Translations under genes and position numbers: made by a program
DNA from: Gammaproteobacteria bacterium Milos-ODIII6
GTDB taxonomy: Bacteria > Pseudomonadota > Gammaproteobacteria > Chromatiales > Chromatiaceae
Length of the DNA: 64,000 nucleotides
Reading direction: 5' to 3'
Assembly: GCA_029228645.1 (NCBI GenBank)
Contig: JAPTHR010000014.1
Coordinates: forward strand, 2,668-66,667
Part shown: in pieces, positions 42,867 through 51,906 of the stretch
Numbering within the stretch: the first letter of the stretch is position 1
Layout of the letters: each line of letters begins with the position of its first letter
The notes under the pieces: generated by a model
Told to the model about the DNA's origin: nothing
Database searches by the model: none
What the model saw: only the letters and a program-made list of their open reading frames with translations

Positions 42867-43239
42867 GTCAGTACTGCCTCCCTTGGCGAAGCCTTTGAGG
42901 AAGACGGTTCGGCGTAAGCGGTTCGATATATCGGCCCTTTGCCGTCGCCTTGAGGTTTGCGCTGCGTCGCATTTTTTTCCGGGTGCAAGAACGCTTCTGT
43001 CGGGATAGAGAAGCAATGCCTGTGCCATTGAGCGTCGATAAGCGCAAAAGGTATTTAAGCTCTTGTTATGAATGAATATTCAGGCAGGGTGCCAGCTCCG
43101 CGGAGGGGCTGGGGGCTTGCAAAGCGTGGCCGTTGGCGGCGGTGTTGTGCGCAAGGCGTCAAATAATTTACGCGTTAAATTCCTTTGCGCTTATCCACCA
43201 TCAACTCTATTGAGCAGGCTTGGGCAGTGGAGTCTTCAC
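42867..43239. other. 373-base gap inside the legionaminic acid cluster
   Basis: No gene is supported on either strand. The sequence includes an AT-richer block near 43150-43210 (ATAATTTACGCGTTAAATTCC) in an otherwise GC-rich context. All other joints of the cluster are overlaps, so this is either a promoter region for legF-legI-legH-ptmE or the scar of a lost gene. No clear promoter or terminator was seen. Confidence 0.5.
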
Positions 43240-44409
43240 TCAGGTGCAGGGTTGTCGATCGACAAAACGTTTTTGAATCAGTTCGTCCGGTCTCCATGGG
43301 CCTGCCAATACCGAGATGATGCGCTCGGTGGCCGTTCCATCGCCGTAGGGGTTTTTGACGCCGCTACAGTCCGTTCCAAAGGCATTGATTATGGCGGCTT
43401 CTATGGCCTCCGTCTCTACAGGACAATCGATTACGGATACGGCCTTGAGGCGGCCCTTCTGACGGTCACCGATATTGACCGTCGGAGTATGCAGGCTGGG
43501 TGCTTCATACAATCCGCTGGAACTGTTGCCCACGACCGCATCGGATAGTGCGAGCAGTGAGTAGTAAGCCTGTTGCCCGAGTGACAGATGCTGTACCGCA
43601 TTGGTATGACTGGAAACGAAATCCGCCACCCTGCGGTTGAGGCTGTCGCCCTTGGGATCGGCATTGGACCCGGTAAAGACCAGCCCGGTATCCGGCCCTA
43701 AGTTATGCAGAGCAGCCAGAAGTGCCTCGAGCTGGGCTTCCGCCTCCTCCCGTTGCAGTGTCGCGGGGTGAAAAGTGATCGCCAGGTTGCGCTCACGCAG
43801 CTGCATGCTCAAACGGTGTTCCAACTCCGGGGTAGTGAGGCGGGGGGTGGCAAGCAGCAGGTCTATCCCGGGGCTGCCGCTAAGGTGAATCCTGTCATCG
43901 GCCTCACCCAGCTGGCGCAAACGCTGTGCCGCCTGTTCGTTGGTGGCGAAGTGCAGGTGCGACATCTTGGTGATCGCGTGCCGGATGGCATCATCGAAGG
44001 CACCCTCGGTCACATCGCCGCCCGCGATATGAGCGACCGGGATGCAAGCGATCAGTGCGGCCTGTACCACTCCCAGGATCTCATAGCGGTCGCCCAATAC
44101 CAGCAACAGGTCGGGGGTCAGCCGATCCAACTGCTCGGCCATACCGCCGACCACTGCCGCCAGCGCCTGACTGATATCGATGGCATCGTCACCGCCGAGA
44201 TTCACCGGTATTTTCGCATCGACGGAAAAGCCATCCTCTGTGATGGTGTCGATCGTATGTCCGTAATGGGATTCAAGGTGTGAACCAGTAGCGACCAGAC
44301 ACAAATCCAGGTCGGGATGCTGCTGAATGGCGTGCAGCACTGGCAGCAGCAATCCGTAATCCGCCCTGGAACCTGTGACCGCACAGATACGGCGTTTTGC
44401 ACGGCTCAT
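43240..44409 (-). CDS. legG: UDP-N-acetylglucosamine 2-epimerase, hydrolysing (NeuC/LegG)
   Basis: 389 residues. ICAVTGSRADYGLLLPVL at the N-terminus, ATGSHL, LLVLGDRYEI, AHIAGGDVTEGAFDDAIRHAITKMSHLHF, GSPGIDLL and VGNSSSGLYEAPSLHTPTVNIGDRQKGR are NeuC/NnaA/LegG signatures. It removes UDP and epimerises C2 to give the mannosamine-type precursor. ATG 44409 overlaps the legC stop by 4 bases. Confidence 0.92.
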   Translation of the reverse strand: MSRAKRRICAVTGSRADYGLLLPVLHAIQQHPDLDLCLVATGSHLESHYGHTIDTITEDGFSVDAKIPVNLGGDDAIDISQALAAVVGGMAEQLDRLTPDLLLVLGDRYEILGVVQAALIACIPVAHIAGGDVTEGAFDDAIRHAITKMSHLHFATNEQAAQRLRQLGEADDRIHLSGSPGIDLLLATPRLTTPELEHRLSMQLRERNLAITFHPATLQREEAEAQLEALLAALHNLGPDTGLVFTGSNADPKGDSLNRRVADFVSSHTNAVQHLSLGQQAYYSLLALSDAVVGNSSSGLYEAPSLHTPTVNIGDRQKGRLKAVSVIDCPVETEAIEAAIINAFGTDCSGVKNPYGDGTATERIISVLAGPWRPDELIQKRFVDRQPCT

Positions 44410-45623
44410 GATTGGCCTGGCTTCCCGCCCAGCTGTGCCGAACTCGGCAGGCAGATTCCGCGGCTGAACAGATCGTCGCACACGACAAGCGCTGCACGGG
44501 GGCAGTCCTGGTACATCGGAAGATGGTGCAATGGGGTCCAGAACGGCCTCAGCTGAAGACCTTCCGCATGCGCGGCCTGCAGTAGCTCGTCCCGTTGCAA
44601 GGGGGCATCGAGCAGCAGCAGGTTGAGCCAGTGGTTACTCTCGCGTCCTGCCGCCTCCCTAAACAGTCGGGCACCGGACATGTCTGCGAAAGTCTCCCGA
44701 TAGTGTTGCGCCAGTACCTGTTTCGCTGCGATCAGGGCGGGGAGTTGCTCCATCTGGGCCACGCCCAGCGCGGCGTTGAGGTTGGGCATGCGGTAGTTGA
44801 AGCCGATTTCGTCGTGTTCGAACGCCCATGGGTGGGCTTGTTTGGCAGTGGTTGTCAGGTGCCTGGCATGGCGCGCCAGTGCTTCATTCCGGGTAAGGAT
44901 CGCGCCGCCACCCCCGGTGGTGATGATCTTGTTGCCATTGAAGCTCAGGGCGCTGAGATCGCCCCAGGCGCCGGCATGCCGGCCGTCCAGGTGGCTGCCC
45001 AGGGCCTCCGCCGCGTCTTCGATCAATACCAGGCGGTAGCGTTCCGCCAGTGCTTTCAGACGCGGCATATCGGCAATATGCCCGAGCACATGCACGACCA
45101 CCAGGGCGCGTATGGGTCGACCGCTGATCCGGTTATGGCAGACGCCGTCGCGCAGTTCGGCGGTTTGCGCAAGATGTGCTGCAAGCGCCGCAGGATCGAC
45201 ACCCAGCGTCTCATGCTCACAGTCGATAAAATGCGGAACGGCACCCATGGCGGCCACCGGGTTGGCGGTGCCGACAAAGGTCAATGCCGGTAGCAGTACC
45301 TCGTCGCCGGCTTCAACCCCGGCCAGCAACAAACAGGTATGCAGGGCCGCAGTGCCGTTGACCGTTGCCACGGCATGCGGAACGCCGGTGTATTCGCTCA
45401 GCGCCGCCTCGAATCGGTCCACATAAGCACCGACGGAAGATACCCAGCCGGAGTCGAGACAGTCCCTGACCCGTTCCCATGCGTTGGCCTCGAAGCGGGG
45501 CTCGTGCAGCGGTATGGGACGTTCTTCGGGCAGGAGCGAACGCAGGCGTTCCAGTATCGTCGTGATCAATAGGTCCGGTCTGGGACCGGCAACGCTGGTG
45601 AACTCAGATGTTGTAGATGCCAT
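44406..45623 (-). CDS. legC: PLP aminotransferase of the DegT/DnrJ/EryC1 family (LegC-like)
   Basis: 405 residues. VNGTAALHTCLLLAGVEAGDEV, the PLP-anchoring Asp in EDAAEALGS, the Schiff-base Lys in LSFNGNKIITTGGGGAI and FNYRMPNLNAALG are typical. It would aminate C4 of the UDP-4-keto-6-deoxy sugar made by LegB. It carries an N-terminal extension of about 30 residues before the family core and overlaps the end of legB by 20 bases. A role in the nonulosonate route is inferred from its neighbours. Confidence 0.9.
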   Translation of the reverse strand: MASTTSEFTSVAGPRPDLLITTILERLRSLLPEERPIPLHEPRFEANAWERVRDCLDSGWVSSVGAYVDRFEAALSEYTGVPHAVATVNGTAALHTCLLLAGVEAGDEVLLPALTFVGTANPVAAMGAVPHFIDCEHETLGVDPAALAAHLAQTAELRDGVCHNRISGRPIRALVVVHVLGHIADMPRLKALAERYRLVLIEDAAEALGSHLDGRHAGAWGDLSALSFNGNKIITTGGGGAILTRNEALARHARHLTTTAKQAHPWAFEHDEIGFNYRMPNLNAALGVAQMEQLPALIAAKQVLAQHYRETFADMSGARLFREAAGRESNHWLNLLLLDAPLQRDELLQAAHAEGLQLRPFWTPLHHLPMYQDCPRAALVVCDDLFSRGICLPSSAQLGGKPGQS

Positions 45624-46599
45624 GCTTGTAGCGCGCCAGGTTGGCTGGGTCGGTGAACCACGCGGCGGTTTCCGCCAGAGCGCGTTTGAAGCCTTCTTCC
45701 TGGCCGTACTCCGGTCGCCAATTCAGAAGTTCCCGTGCTTTGCGGTTGTCCGCCCAGAGTCTTTCCACCTCGCTTTTTTCCGGTCGAAGGCGCTGCTCAT
45801 CGGTTGCGATGGTGATATCGGCGCCCATCACCTCGGCGATCAGTTTCACCGTGTCGCCAATACTGATTTCGTAGTTGCTGCCCAGGTTGATCTCTTCGCC
45901 CAGCACCCGCTCGGATTGCATCATCGCGATAAAGCCGTTGACTGTGTCTCTCACGTAGTTGAAGTCGCGGGTCGGGTGCAGGGCGCCGAGTTTGAGTTCC
46001 CTGGCACCGTTGGCGATCTGGGTGATCACGGTGGGGATCACCGCACGTGCCGACTGGCGTGGGCCGAAGGTGTTGAAGGGTCTCGCTATGGTCACCGGGG
46101 TTTCGAAGGAGCGGTGGAAAGACAGTGCAATCTGGTCTGCCCCGATCTTGGTGGCGGAGTAGGGCGACTGCCCCTGCAGCGGATGCTTCTCGTCGATGGG
46201 CACGTACTGCGCGGTGCCATACACCTCGCTGGTCGAGGTATGCACCACCTTGCCCACGCCCAGGTCGCGCGCTGCCTGTACCACGTTGAGCGTGCCGCGC
46301 ACATTGGTGTCAACGTAGGCATCGGGTGAGTGATAGGAGTAGGGAATGCCGATCAGGGCGGCCAGGTGAAGTACGGTGTCGCAACCCTGCATTGCCGTGC
46401 GCACGCCATGGGGGTCGCGCACGTCCCCGGCAAATACATCGAGTTCCTGTTTGATGTCCGATGGCGACTCGTCCAGCCAGCCCCAATGGCCGAAGCTGTT
46501 GTAGTAGACGAAGGCGCGCACGTCATGCCCGCGGCGCACCAGTTCCTCGGTGAGATGGGAACCGATAAAACCGTCCGCGCCAGTGACGAGGATCTTCAT
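45604..46599 (-). CDS. legB: NAD-dependent 4,6-dehydratase (LegB-like)
   Basis: 331 residues. Extended SDR: NAD motif VTGADGFIGSHLTEELV at the N-terminus, the catalytic STS(E)VYGTA with YSATKIGADQ (YxxxK) and a sugar-binding C-terminal lobe. It removes water from UDP- or GDP-GlcNAc to give the 4-keto-6-deoxy sugar, the first committed step of legionaminic acid synthesis. The ATG overlaps the stop of the Maf gene by 4 bases. Confidence 0.92.
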   Translation of the reverse strand: MKILVTGADGFIGSHLTEELVRRGHDVRAFVYYNSFGHWGWLDESPSDIKQELDVFAGDVRDPHGVRTAMQGCDTVLHLAALIGIPYSYHSPDAYVDTNVRGTLNVVQAARDLGVGKVVHTSTSEVYGTAQYVPIDEKHPLQGQSPYSATKIGADQIALSFHRSFETPVTIARPFNTFGPRQSARAVIPTVITQIANGARELKLGALHPTRDFNYVRDTVNGFIAMMQSERVLGEEINLGSNYEISIGDTVKLIAEVMGADITIATDEQRLRPEKSEVERLWADNRKARELLNWRPEYGQEEGFKRALAETAAWFTDPANLARYKHGIYNI

Positions 46600-49124
46600 G
46601 CGGGGCTGTGCGCCTTGTCGAGTGAATCGAGCATCATGCGGGCGGCTGGGTTGTCCGGTGACAGGGTCAGCACGTGATTATAGGACTCCCGGGCGGCCTG
46701 CAGGGCGCCTGCCTCCTGCAACAGTCGGCCGAGTTTCATCATGCTCGCGGTATCCGTGGGCGCCTTGGCCAGATAGTCGGTATATACGTCGACCGCCTCC
46801 TGGATTCTGCCGGCCATGCGCAAGGCTTCGGCAAGTTGGGGCGCATAGACCGGAGACAGGCCGGCCAATACATGCAGGCTGAGCACAGCGTTGTCGATGT
46901 CGCGTGCCTGCACATTGAGATAGCTGATGCGGCGCAGCGCGTCCTCGACGCGCGGGTCGAGTTGCTCGCCTGGCGAGCTCTCCAGCCTTTCACTGGCGCG
47001 GTCCAGAATGATCTGGTAGCTGGCCATCGCCTCTTGCGGTTGCCCATCCAGCTCCGCGAGGTAGCCACAGGCAAGTGCCGAGAGTTCCCGTGCTTCGTTG
47101 CTTGCCTGGCTGTAAAGGGCCTCGGCGAGCCGGTTCAACTCGACGGTGTTGCCCTGGCGAAACAGGAGCTGCAATTTGCTCCGGACGGGGGCGAGCGTGT
47201 GTGTATTCCGCAGGCCCTTGGCATGTCTTGTCTCCAGCTGCGACAGTGTGTCCTGCAGTTCTCTCTGCATTTCCTCGAAGGCCGCACGCAGCGGGGCTTG
47301 TGCATGCGCCAGAATTTCCGGGTGGCGCTCTGCGAAAAGCACCACGCGTCCAGGGGTACGGTCTTTATCCCATTGCTTCAGCAGGAGTTCGAGGTCCGGC
47401 CGCTGCTTGAGTTCCTCCAGACGGGCCGATACCCGACCCTGGCAAGCCGACACGATCTGTTGGCACTGTTCCACGGCATCCAGGTAGACCTGGTAGTAGT
47501 CACGGCCCCAGGTGTAGATTTCCTCGTCGCTCCATTCGTGATCGGGATCGGGGCGCAGCAGTCGGATGAAGCCTTCGACGGCGAACTTCTTGAGCAGCGT
47601 GGTGATCTTGCCGAATTCGCTGTCCAGGCGGCGTTCGATCCGATCCATGCGCTTCTTGTACTTGAAGTCCGCCGGTTTGCCGGCTTTTCCGAAGAGATGC
47701 TCGTTGCAGGCCAGCGCCTCCCCGGCGAGTTTGCGTACCTGGTTGAGCTGGTTGCGCGCCCAGGCGAGTTCCTTGCGCGCAATTTTCAGTATTTCGAGCT
47801 GTCGTCCCGGGTGCGCCTCGAGAATTCGTCTGATGCGGTCCGGGTCGTGCCCATCTTCATCCGCGACCACGCGTTCCAGCGGCAGGTATTCCACGGATTC
47901 GATACGCGCGGCATCCGTTGCCGGGTTTATGATTCGGCAGCCGCTCCCCGCGGCGGCCCTGGCTTGCCCCGCCAGGATATCGACCGCCTGCGCAAATGCC
48001 GGGCTGGTATCCGCCAGCCGGCCACCATTGGTTTCCACCTGGTTCCCGACCGTGCCAAGGTTGGGGCCGATGTCACGCTCGCTGCTGGCACTCGCATGCG
48101 TATGCCCCTGTGCGTTGAAGCAGAGATCGACGCCACCGAGGATGACGCGCGAGAAGCCCATCTCGACAGCCACGGCGATAGCGAGGTTGGTGACTGTCGG
48201 GCCGATGCGAACGATATTTTTACTGTTCGAGGTCGTGGGCCAGGGGAAGCGGTCGCCACAGTAGACCGATGATCCCGGCCATTGGCCCAGCAGTAGCGGC
48301 GATACGTGATCGTTGCAAACCAGCAACGGCCGGTTTCGGAATTTCAGGCATTCCTTGCTGACGTCGAAGCTCACCGCATGCGGGTCGATAGAGACCACGA
48401 TGTCGGGTTCGAGCCGGCTCTCCAGCAGACGCCGCGCGATGCGCGAGACAGCAATGACGGTGAGATGCTCGCGGTGTTGTTCGACCCAGGGGAGGATATC
48501 GTCCAGCGAGGGACCGCCGCCCAGGACCACCGCCGTGGCCCCGGCGAAACTGTCCTTCAGCAGTGCAGCCGGGAGCAGATTATCCGCGACATTCTCCAAC
48601 TGGCGGCGGAGAAAGGCATGGTTTCCAAGCTGCAGCTGGATGCCGCGCTCGTACTCCGAGATTTCCACCAGCATGTGTGATTCGAGGATACGGTAGTCGG
48701 ACAGGTGAGCGTCGCGCGCCCCCAGCGAGGTGACCAGGCGAATCCCTCCCAGGTAGGCGTAGTCGCTGAAGCGGTACGACTCGATCAGGTCTACCCATGC
48801 CACTGCGGTGGTCAGGCCGAAGTTCGACGTCTCCAGCATCGGGCCGCATCGTTGCTTTACCGACGGGATCAGCTCCTCGAGCTCGACGAAGACGTAGCGC
48901 GAACCCGGGCCCTGTGTGCGCTTGGCGATCCAATGCGGCAAGAGGCCGGAATCGGTCCCAAGAATGATGAAAAGTGTGTTCGGCTGTTCGAAAAGAGAGC
49001 CGAACTGGCGCTCGAACAGCACCTCCGCACCGACCGCGTCGAAGGTGCTTCGATTGACGTCGTACAGGATTTCGTCGCCGAACCGGTTACGGATAAAGCT
49101 CGGAGAGGATGTTTGCGCACTCAT
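46596..49124 (-). CDS. Maf-type motility accessory factor with C-terminal TPR region
   Basis: 842 residues. The central MAF/DUF115 (MptE-like) domain (about 190-390) has the nucleotide-sugar loop AVVLGGGPSLDDILPWV, DIVVSIDPH and VILGGVDLCFNAQG. A helical middle region (about 430-640) and four or so TPR-like repeats (about 660-835) follow. Maf proteins move CMP-legionaminate or CMP-pseudaminate onto flagellin Ser/Thr. It sits between the flagellin gene and legB, in the same direction, which supports this. The long TPR tail is unusual and may hold the flagellin substrate. Confidence 0.88.
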   Translation of the reverse strand: MSAQTSSPSFIRNRFGDEILYDVNRSTFDAVGAEVLFERQFGSLFEQPNTLFIILGTDSGLLPHWIAKRTQGPGSRYVFVELEELIPSVKQRCGPMLETSNFGLTTAVAWVDLIESYRFSDYAYLGGIRLVTSLGARDAHLSDYRILESHMLVEISEYERGIQLQLGNHAFLRRQLENVADNLLPAALLKDSFAGATAVVLGGGPSLDDILPWVEQHREHLTVIAVSRIARRLLESRLEPDIVVSIDPHAVSFDVSKECLKFRNRPLLVCNDHVSPLLLGQWPGSSVYCGDRFPWPTTSNSKNIVRIGPTVTNLAIAVAVEMGFSRVILGGVDLCFNAQGHTHASASSERDIGPNLGTVGNQVETNGGRLADTSPAFAQAVDILAGQARAAAGSGCRIINPATDAARIESVEYLPLERVVADEDGHDPDRIRRILEAHPGRQLEILKIARKELAWARNQLNQVRKLAGEALACNEHLFGKAGKPADFKYKKRMDRIERRLDSEFGKITTLLKKFAVEGFIRLLRPDPDHEWSDEEIYTWGRDYYQVYLDAVEQCQQIVSACQGRVSARLEELKQRPDLELLLKQWDKDRTPGRVVLFAERHPEILAHAQAPLRAAFEEMQRELQDTLSQLETRHAKGLRNTHTLAPVRSKLQLLFRQGNTVELNRLAEALYSQASNEARELSALACGYLAELDGQPQEAMASYQIILDRASERLESSPGEQLDPRVEDALRRISYLNVQARDIDNAVLSLHVLAGLSPVYAPQLAEALRMAGRIQEAVDVYTDYLAKAPTDTASMMKLGRLLQEAGALQAARESYNHVLTLSPDNPAARMMLDSLDKAHSPA

Positions 49125-49266
49125 AAGTCTGGGTCACTAGGCCCCGGTGCGCGCTGCGCTTACCCGGACAGACCGGGGGCTGGCCGCACGCAGCGGAAAG
49201 ATGCTGTAAGTAATTGTCGATAGCGGGTCAGCCCGCACCGGCTCTCCTCGAGAATATTCAGCTTCC

Positions 49267-50094
49267 TCAGCCCAGCAGCTTGAGCACGTTCTGCGGCATC
49301 TGATTGGCCTGCGCGAGCATTGCTGTACCCGCCTGCTGCAGAATCTGGTAACGCGTCAGGTCGGCGGTCTCGCGGGCAAAATCCGCATCCATGATGCGCG
49401 AGCGGGCAGCGCTCTGGTTTTCCACGATGTTGGCGTTATTGCGTACCGTGGACTCCAGTCGATTCTGTATGGCGCCGAAGTCGGCTCGCAGTGTGGATAT
49501 CTTGTCCAGGGCAGCGTCGATAGCGCCGACCATGTAGGAGGCGCTTGCCTTGGTCGAGATGGCGCCGCCAATCGCACTGGCAAGGCCCGAGGCGCCTGCC
49601 ACGTCCACGGTGGCTACATCGATCTGGTTGTTGGCATCCGCTTCGAAGCCGATCTGCAGGGTAATGTTTGCGGCTGCGCCGATGATCTTGACCCCGTTGA
49701 ATTCGGTGGAGTCGGTGTTGCGGGTGATCTCGGTGCCGAGCGCCTGGTACTCGTCATCCAGGGAGCTGCGGTCAGCCGCGCTGACCGTGCCGTTGATTGC
49801 CTGCACGGCCAGCTCGCGCATGCGCTGCAGGGCGTTGGAAATCTCGGCCATCGCGCCTTCGGCCGTCTGCATCATCGAAATACCGTCGTTGGCATTGCGA
49901 TTGGCCTGCTCGAGGCCGCGGATCTGCGCGGTGAAGCGCTCAGAGATCGCGAGGCCGGCCGCGTCGTCCTTGGCGCGATTGATGCGCAGGCCCGAGGAGA
50001 GGCGTTCCAGGGAAGTCTGCATTCCGCCCTGAGACATGTTGAGTGAGCGCTGAGTGTTCAGCGACATCAGGTTGGTATTGATGATTTGTGGCAT
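49267..50094 (-). CDS. fliC: Flagellin
   Basis: 275 residues. N-terminal D0/D1 (INTNLMSLNTQRSLNMSQ, LSSGLRINRAKDDAAGLAISERFTAQIRGL) and C-terminal D1/D0 (ENQSAARSRIMDADFARETADLTRYQILQQAGTAMLAQANQMPQNVLKLL) are joined by a short middle part, with no outer D2/D3 domain. It polymerises into the flagellar filament. Many surface-side Ser/Thr are potential glycosylation sites for the Maf protein. It is 95 bases downstream of fliW, in the same orientation. A paralogue of equal length is at 50980. Confidence 0.95.
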   Translation of the reverse strand: MPQIINTNLMSLNTQRSLNMSQGGMQTSLERLSSGLRINRAKDDAAGLAISERFTAQIRGLEQANRNANDGISMMQTAEGAMAEISNALQRMRELAVQAINGTVSAADRSSLDDEYQALGTEITRNTDSTEFNGVKIIGAAANITLQIGFEADANNQIDVATVDVAGASGLASAIGGAISTKASASYMVGAIDAALDKISTLRADFGAIQNRLESTVRNNANIVENQSAARSRIMDADFARETADLTRYQILQQAGTAMLAQANQMPQNVLKLLG

Positions 50095-50189
50095 TGATTT
50101 TCCCTCGAATGATGCGGGCGGTCAGCCGGCCGGATAGCAATGAAGGGCGAGCAACTGCTTGAGCATGTTCCTCCGCCTGATCTTTCGGC

Positions 50190-50648
50190 TCAATGAGCCT
50201 CTATGGTCACTGTGCGGCGCGGATCGTGCAGGCTCTTCTGCATGGCGATGCGCTTGCTCAAGTTGATGATGATCGGGCCGTTGAAGTTCGCCTGTGGGCC
50301 GGATGCGTCGGAAGAACCTTCGCGCACCGTGACCAGCAGGGTGAGATCCTTTGGATCCTCGACGCCGAGCAGATCGCTCTCCTCATCCGTGAGCGTTATC
50401 TGGTAATGCACATCGAACCAGTGCGGACTGGTCAGCGGCAGGCGCACTTCCGGGTCCTCGGTGGACTGCAGGTAAAAGACGCTGCGATTCTCGATGTCAT
50501 GAAACAGAGCGAAGCGGCGCAGCTCGCGGAAGCCCGGCAAACCCTGTGGAAAATCCAGAAGGTTGTCGTCCTTCACCGGCAGGTTGCCGAAGCGGGTGCG
50601 GACTTCGATCTGGTCTGTTTTTTCGATCACTTGTGCTTGTGTGGCCAT
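50190..50648 (-). CDS. fliW: Flagellar assembly factor FliW
   Basis: 152 residues from the ATG at 50648 (MATQAQVIEK). Family signatures include TRFGNLPVKDDNLLDFPQGLPGF, FYLQSTEDPEVRLPL, LLVTVREG and NGPIIINLSKRIAMQKSL. FliW binds flagellin and, when flagellin is secreted, binds CsrA to relieve translational repression of flagellin mRNA. No csrA lies in the window. It sits between the two divergently transcribed flagellin genes. Confidence 0.95.
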   Translation of the reverse strand: MATQAQVIEKTDQIEVRTRFGNLPVKDDNLLDFPQGLPGFRELRRFALFHDIENRSVFYLQSTEDPEVRLPLTSPHWFDVHYQITLTDEESDLLGVEDPKDLTLLVTVREGSSDASGPQANFNGPIIINLSKRIAMQKSLHDPRRTVTIEAH

Positions 50649-50979
50649 AGCTCGATTCTCTCTAGTGGCTAACCGTCTTCGGACCTGCAAGTGCAACCGC
50701 GGCCCGGTGTCGATAAGCATCTAGCAGGAGTCGTGCCAACCCGCGATCGGTTGGACCCTACCTATATATGCAGCAGACGCGAGGGGAAAGCGGCAAACCG
50801 ACGGCAGGTTTTGCCACTTGGGCGGCGAGCTTTTGCCAAGTCAATACTTTAGGTATTAAAGCTTCGGGGGCCGAGGTCGTAACAGCGCGTGAAGGCGGTA
50901 AATGCAGGGATTGGCCCAGCATATCCGCTCACGACAGAGCGACAGAAAGGCGACGCCTTCTGTTGCCAGGAGCAAAAAA
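50649..50979. other. Divergent control region of fliW and the second flagellin gene
   Basis: 331 bases without a gene. It contains an AT-rich tract near 50755-50770 (CTATATATGCA) and AATAC/GTATT arms near 50843-50857. GG-N10-GC spacing at 50792-50805 would fit a weak sigma-54 element, and a CCAGGAGC ribosome site lies just before the flagellin start. A small palindrome, AAGGCG-A-CGCCTT, lies in the leader at about 50947-50959. No sigma-28 consensus with correct spacing was found on either strand. Confidence 0.4.
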
Positions 50980-51807
50980 ATGGCACAGGTTATCAACACC
51001 AACGTTCTTTCCCTCAACTCTCAGCGTACTCTCATGAGTTCCCAGGCGGCCATGCAGACCTCGATCGAGCGTCTGTCCTCGGGCCTCCGCATCAACAGCG
51101 CCAAGGACGACTCTGCAGGCCTCGCGATCTCGGAGCGATTCACCGCGCAGATCCGCGGGCTCGAGCAGGCCAACCGCAACGCCAACGACGGTATCTCGAT
51201 GCTTCAGACCGGTGAAGGCGCCATGTCCGAGATCGCCAGCAGTCTGCAGCGCATGCGTGAGCTGGCCGTGCAGGCGATGAACGGCACCATGAGCGCCGCG
51301 GACCGCAAGTCCCTGGATGACGAGTACCAGGCACTCGGCGCCGAGATCACCCGCAACACGGACTCCACCGAGTTCAACGGCACCAAGGTGATCGGCGCGG
51401 CTGCGAGCATCGTGCTGCAGATCGGCTTCGAAGCGGATGCCGCCAACCAGATCACCATCGCCACCGTGGATGTCAACGCCGCCTCGGGTGTCGGTAGCGC
51501 GATCGGCGGTGCGGTCTCGACCAAGGCGAGTGCTTCCTACATGGTCGGCACCATCGATACCGCTCTGGACAAGATCTCCACCCTGCGCGGCGACTTCGGT
51601 GCGGTGCAGAACCGGCTCGAGTCCACGGTGCGTAACAACTCCAACATCGTGGAAAACCAGAGCTCTGCCCGCTCTCGTGTCCTGGATACCGACTTCGCCA
51701 AGGAGACGGCCAACATGACCCGCAACCAGATCCTGCAGCAGGCGGGTGTCGCCATGCTGGCGCAGGCAAACCAGATGCCGCAGAACGTGTTGTCACTGAT
51801 CCGTTAA
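50980..51807 (+). CDS. fliC: Flagellin, second paralogue
   Basis: 275 residues and very similar to the copy at 49267-50094, including the shared TAEGAMAEI/TGEGAMSEI helix and the DKISTLR.DFGA.QNRLESTVRNN segment. Only D0 and D1 domains are present. The ATG at 50980 (MAQVINTNVLSLNSQ) follows CCAGGAGC; 26 upstream codons in the open frame are leader sequence. It heads the flaG-fliD-fliS-fliT run. Differences are concentrated in the short central region, which may be the glycosylated surface. Confidence 0.95.
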   Translation: MAQVINTNVLSLNSQRTLMSSQAAMQTSIERLSSGLRINSAKDDSAGLAISERFTAQIRGLEQANRNANDGISMLQTGEGAMSEIASSLQRMRELAVQAMNGTMSAADRKSLDDEYQALGAEITRNTDSTEFNGTKVIGAAASIVLQIGFEADAANQITIATVDVNAASGVGSAIGGAVSTKASASYMVGTIDTALDKISTLRGDFGAVQNRLESTVRNNSNIVENQSSARSRVLDTDFAKETANMTRNQILQQAGVAMLAQANQMPQNVLSLIR

Positions 51808-51817
51808 GCGTGCGGTT

Positions 51818-51846
51818 CCTGTCCGGGGCATTGGGTCCCGGACAGG
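51818..51846 (+). terminator. Strong hairpin after the second flagellin gene
   Basis: Perfect 10-bp arms CCTGTCCGGG and CCCGGACAGG around a 9-base loop, 11 bases after the stop codon. Only TT follows, so it is either a weak terminator or a stabilising 3' end that lets flagellin mRNA exceed the downstream flaG-fliD message. Confidence 0.6.
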
Positions 51847-51906
51847 TTACTGGCAGAGCCCAGGGCTGGTCCCTGAGGCTCTCCCAGGACACAGTATCAG
51901 GTGACC

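Noticed and set aside
50851-50877. Sigma-28 promoter for the second flagellin (TAAAGCTT...GCCGAGG)
   Set aside because: The two halves are only 5 bases apart instead of 11, and the correctly spaced window has a poor -35.
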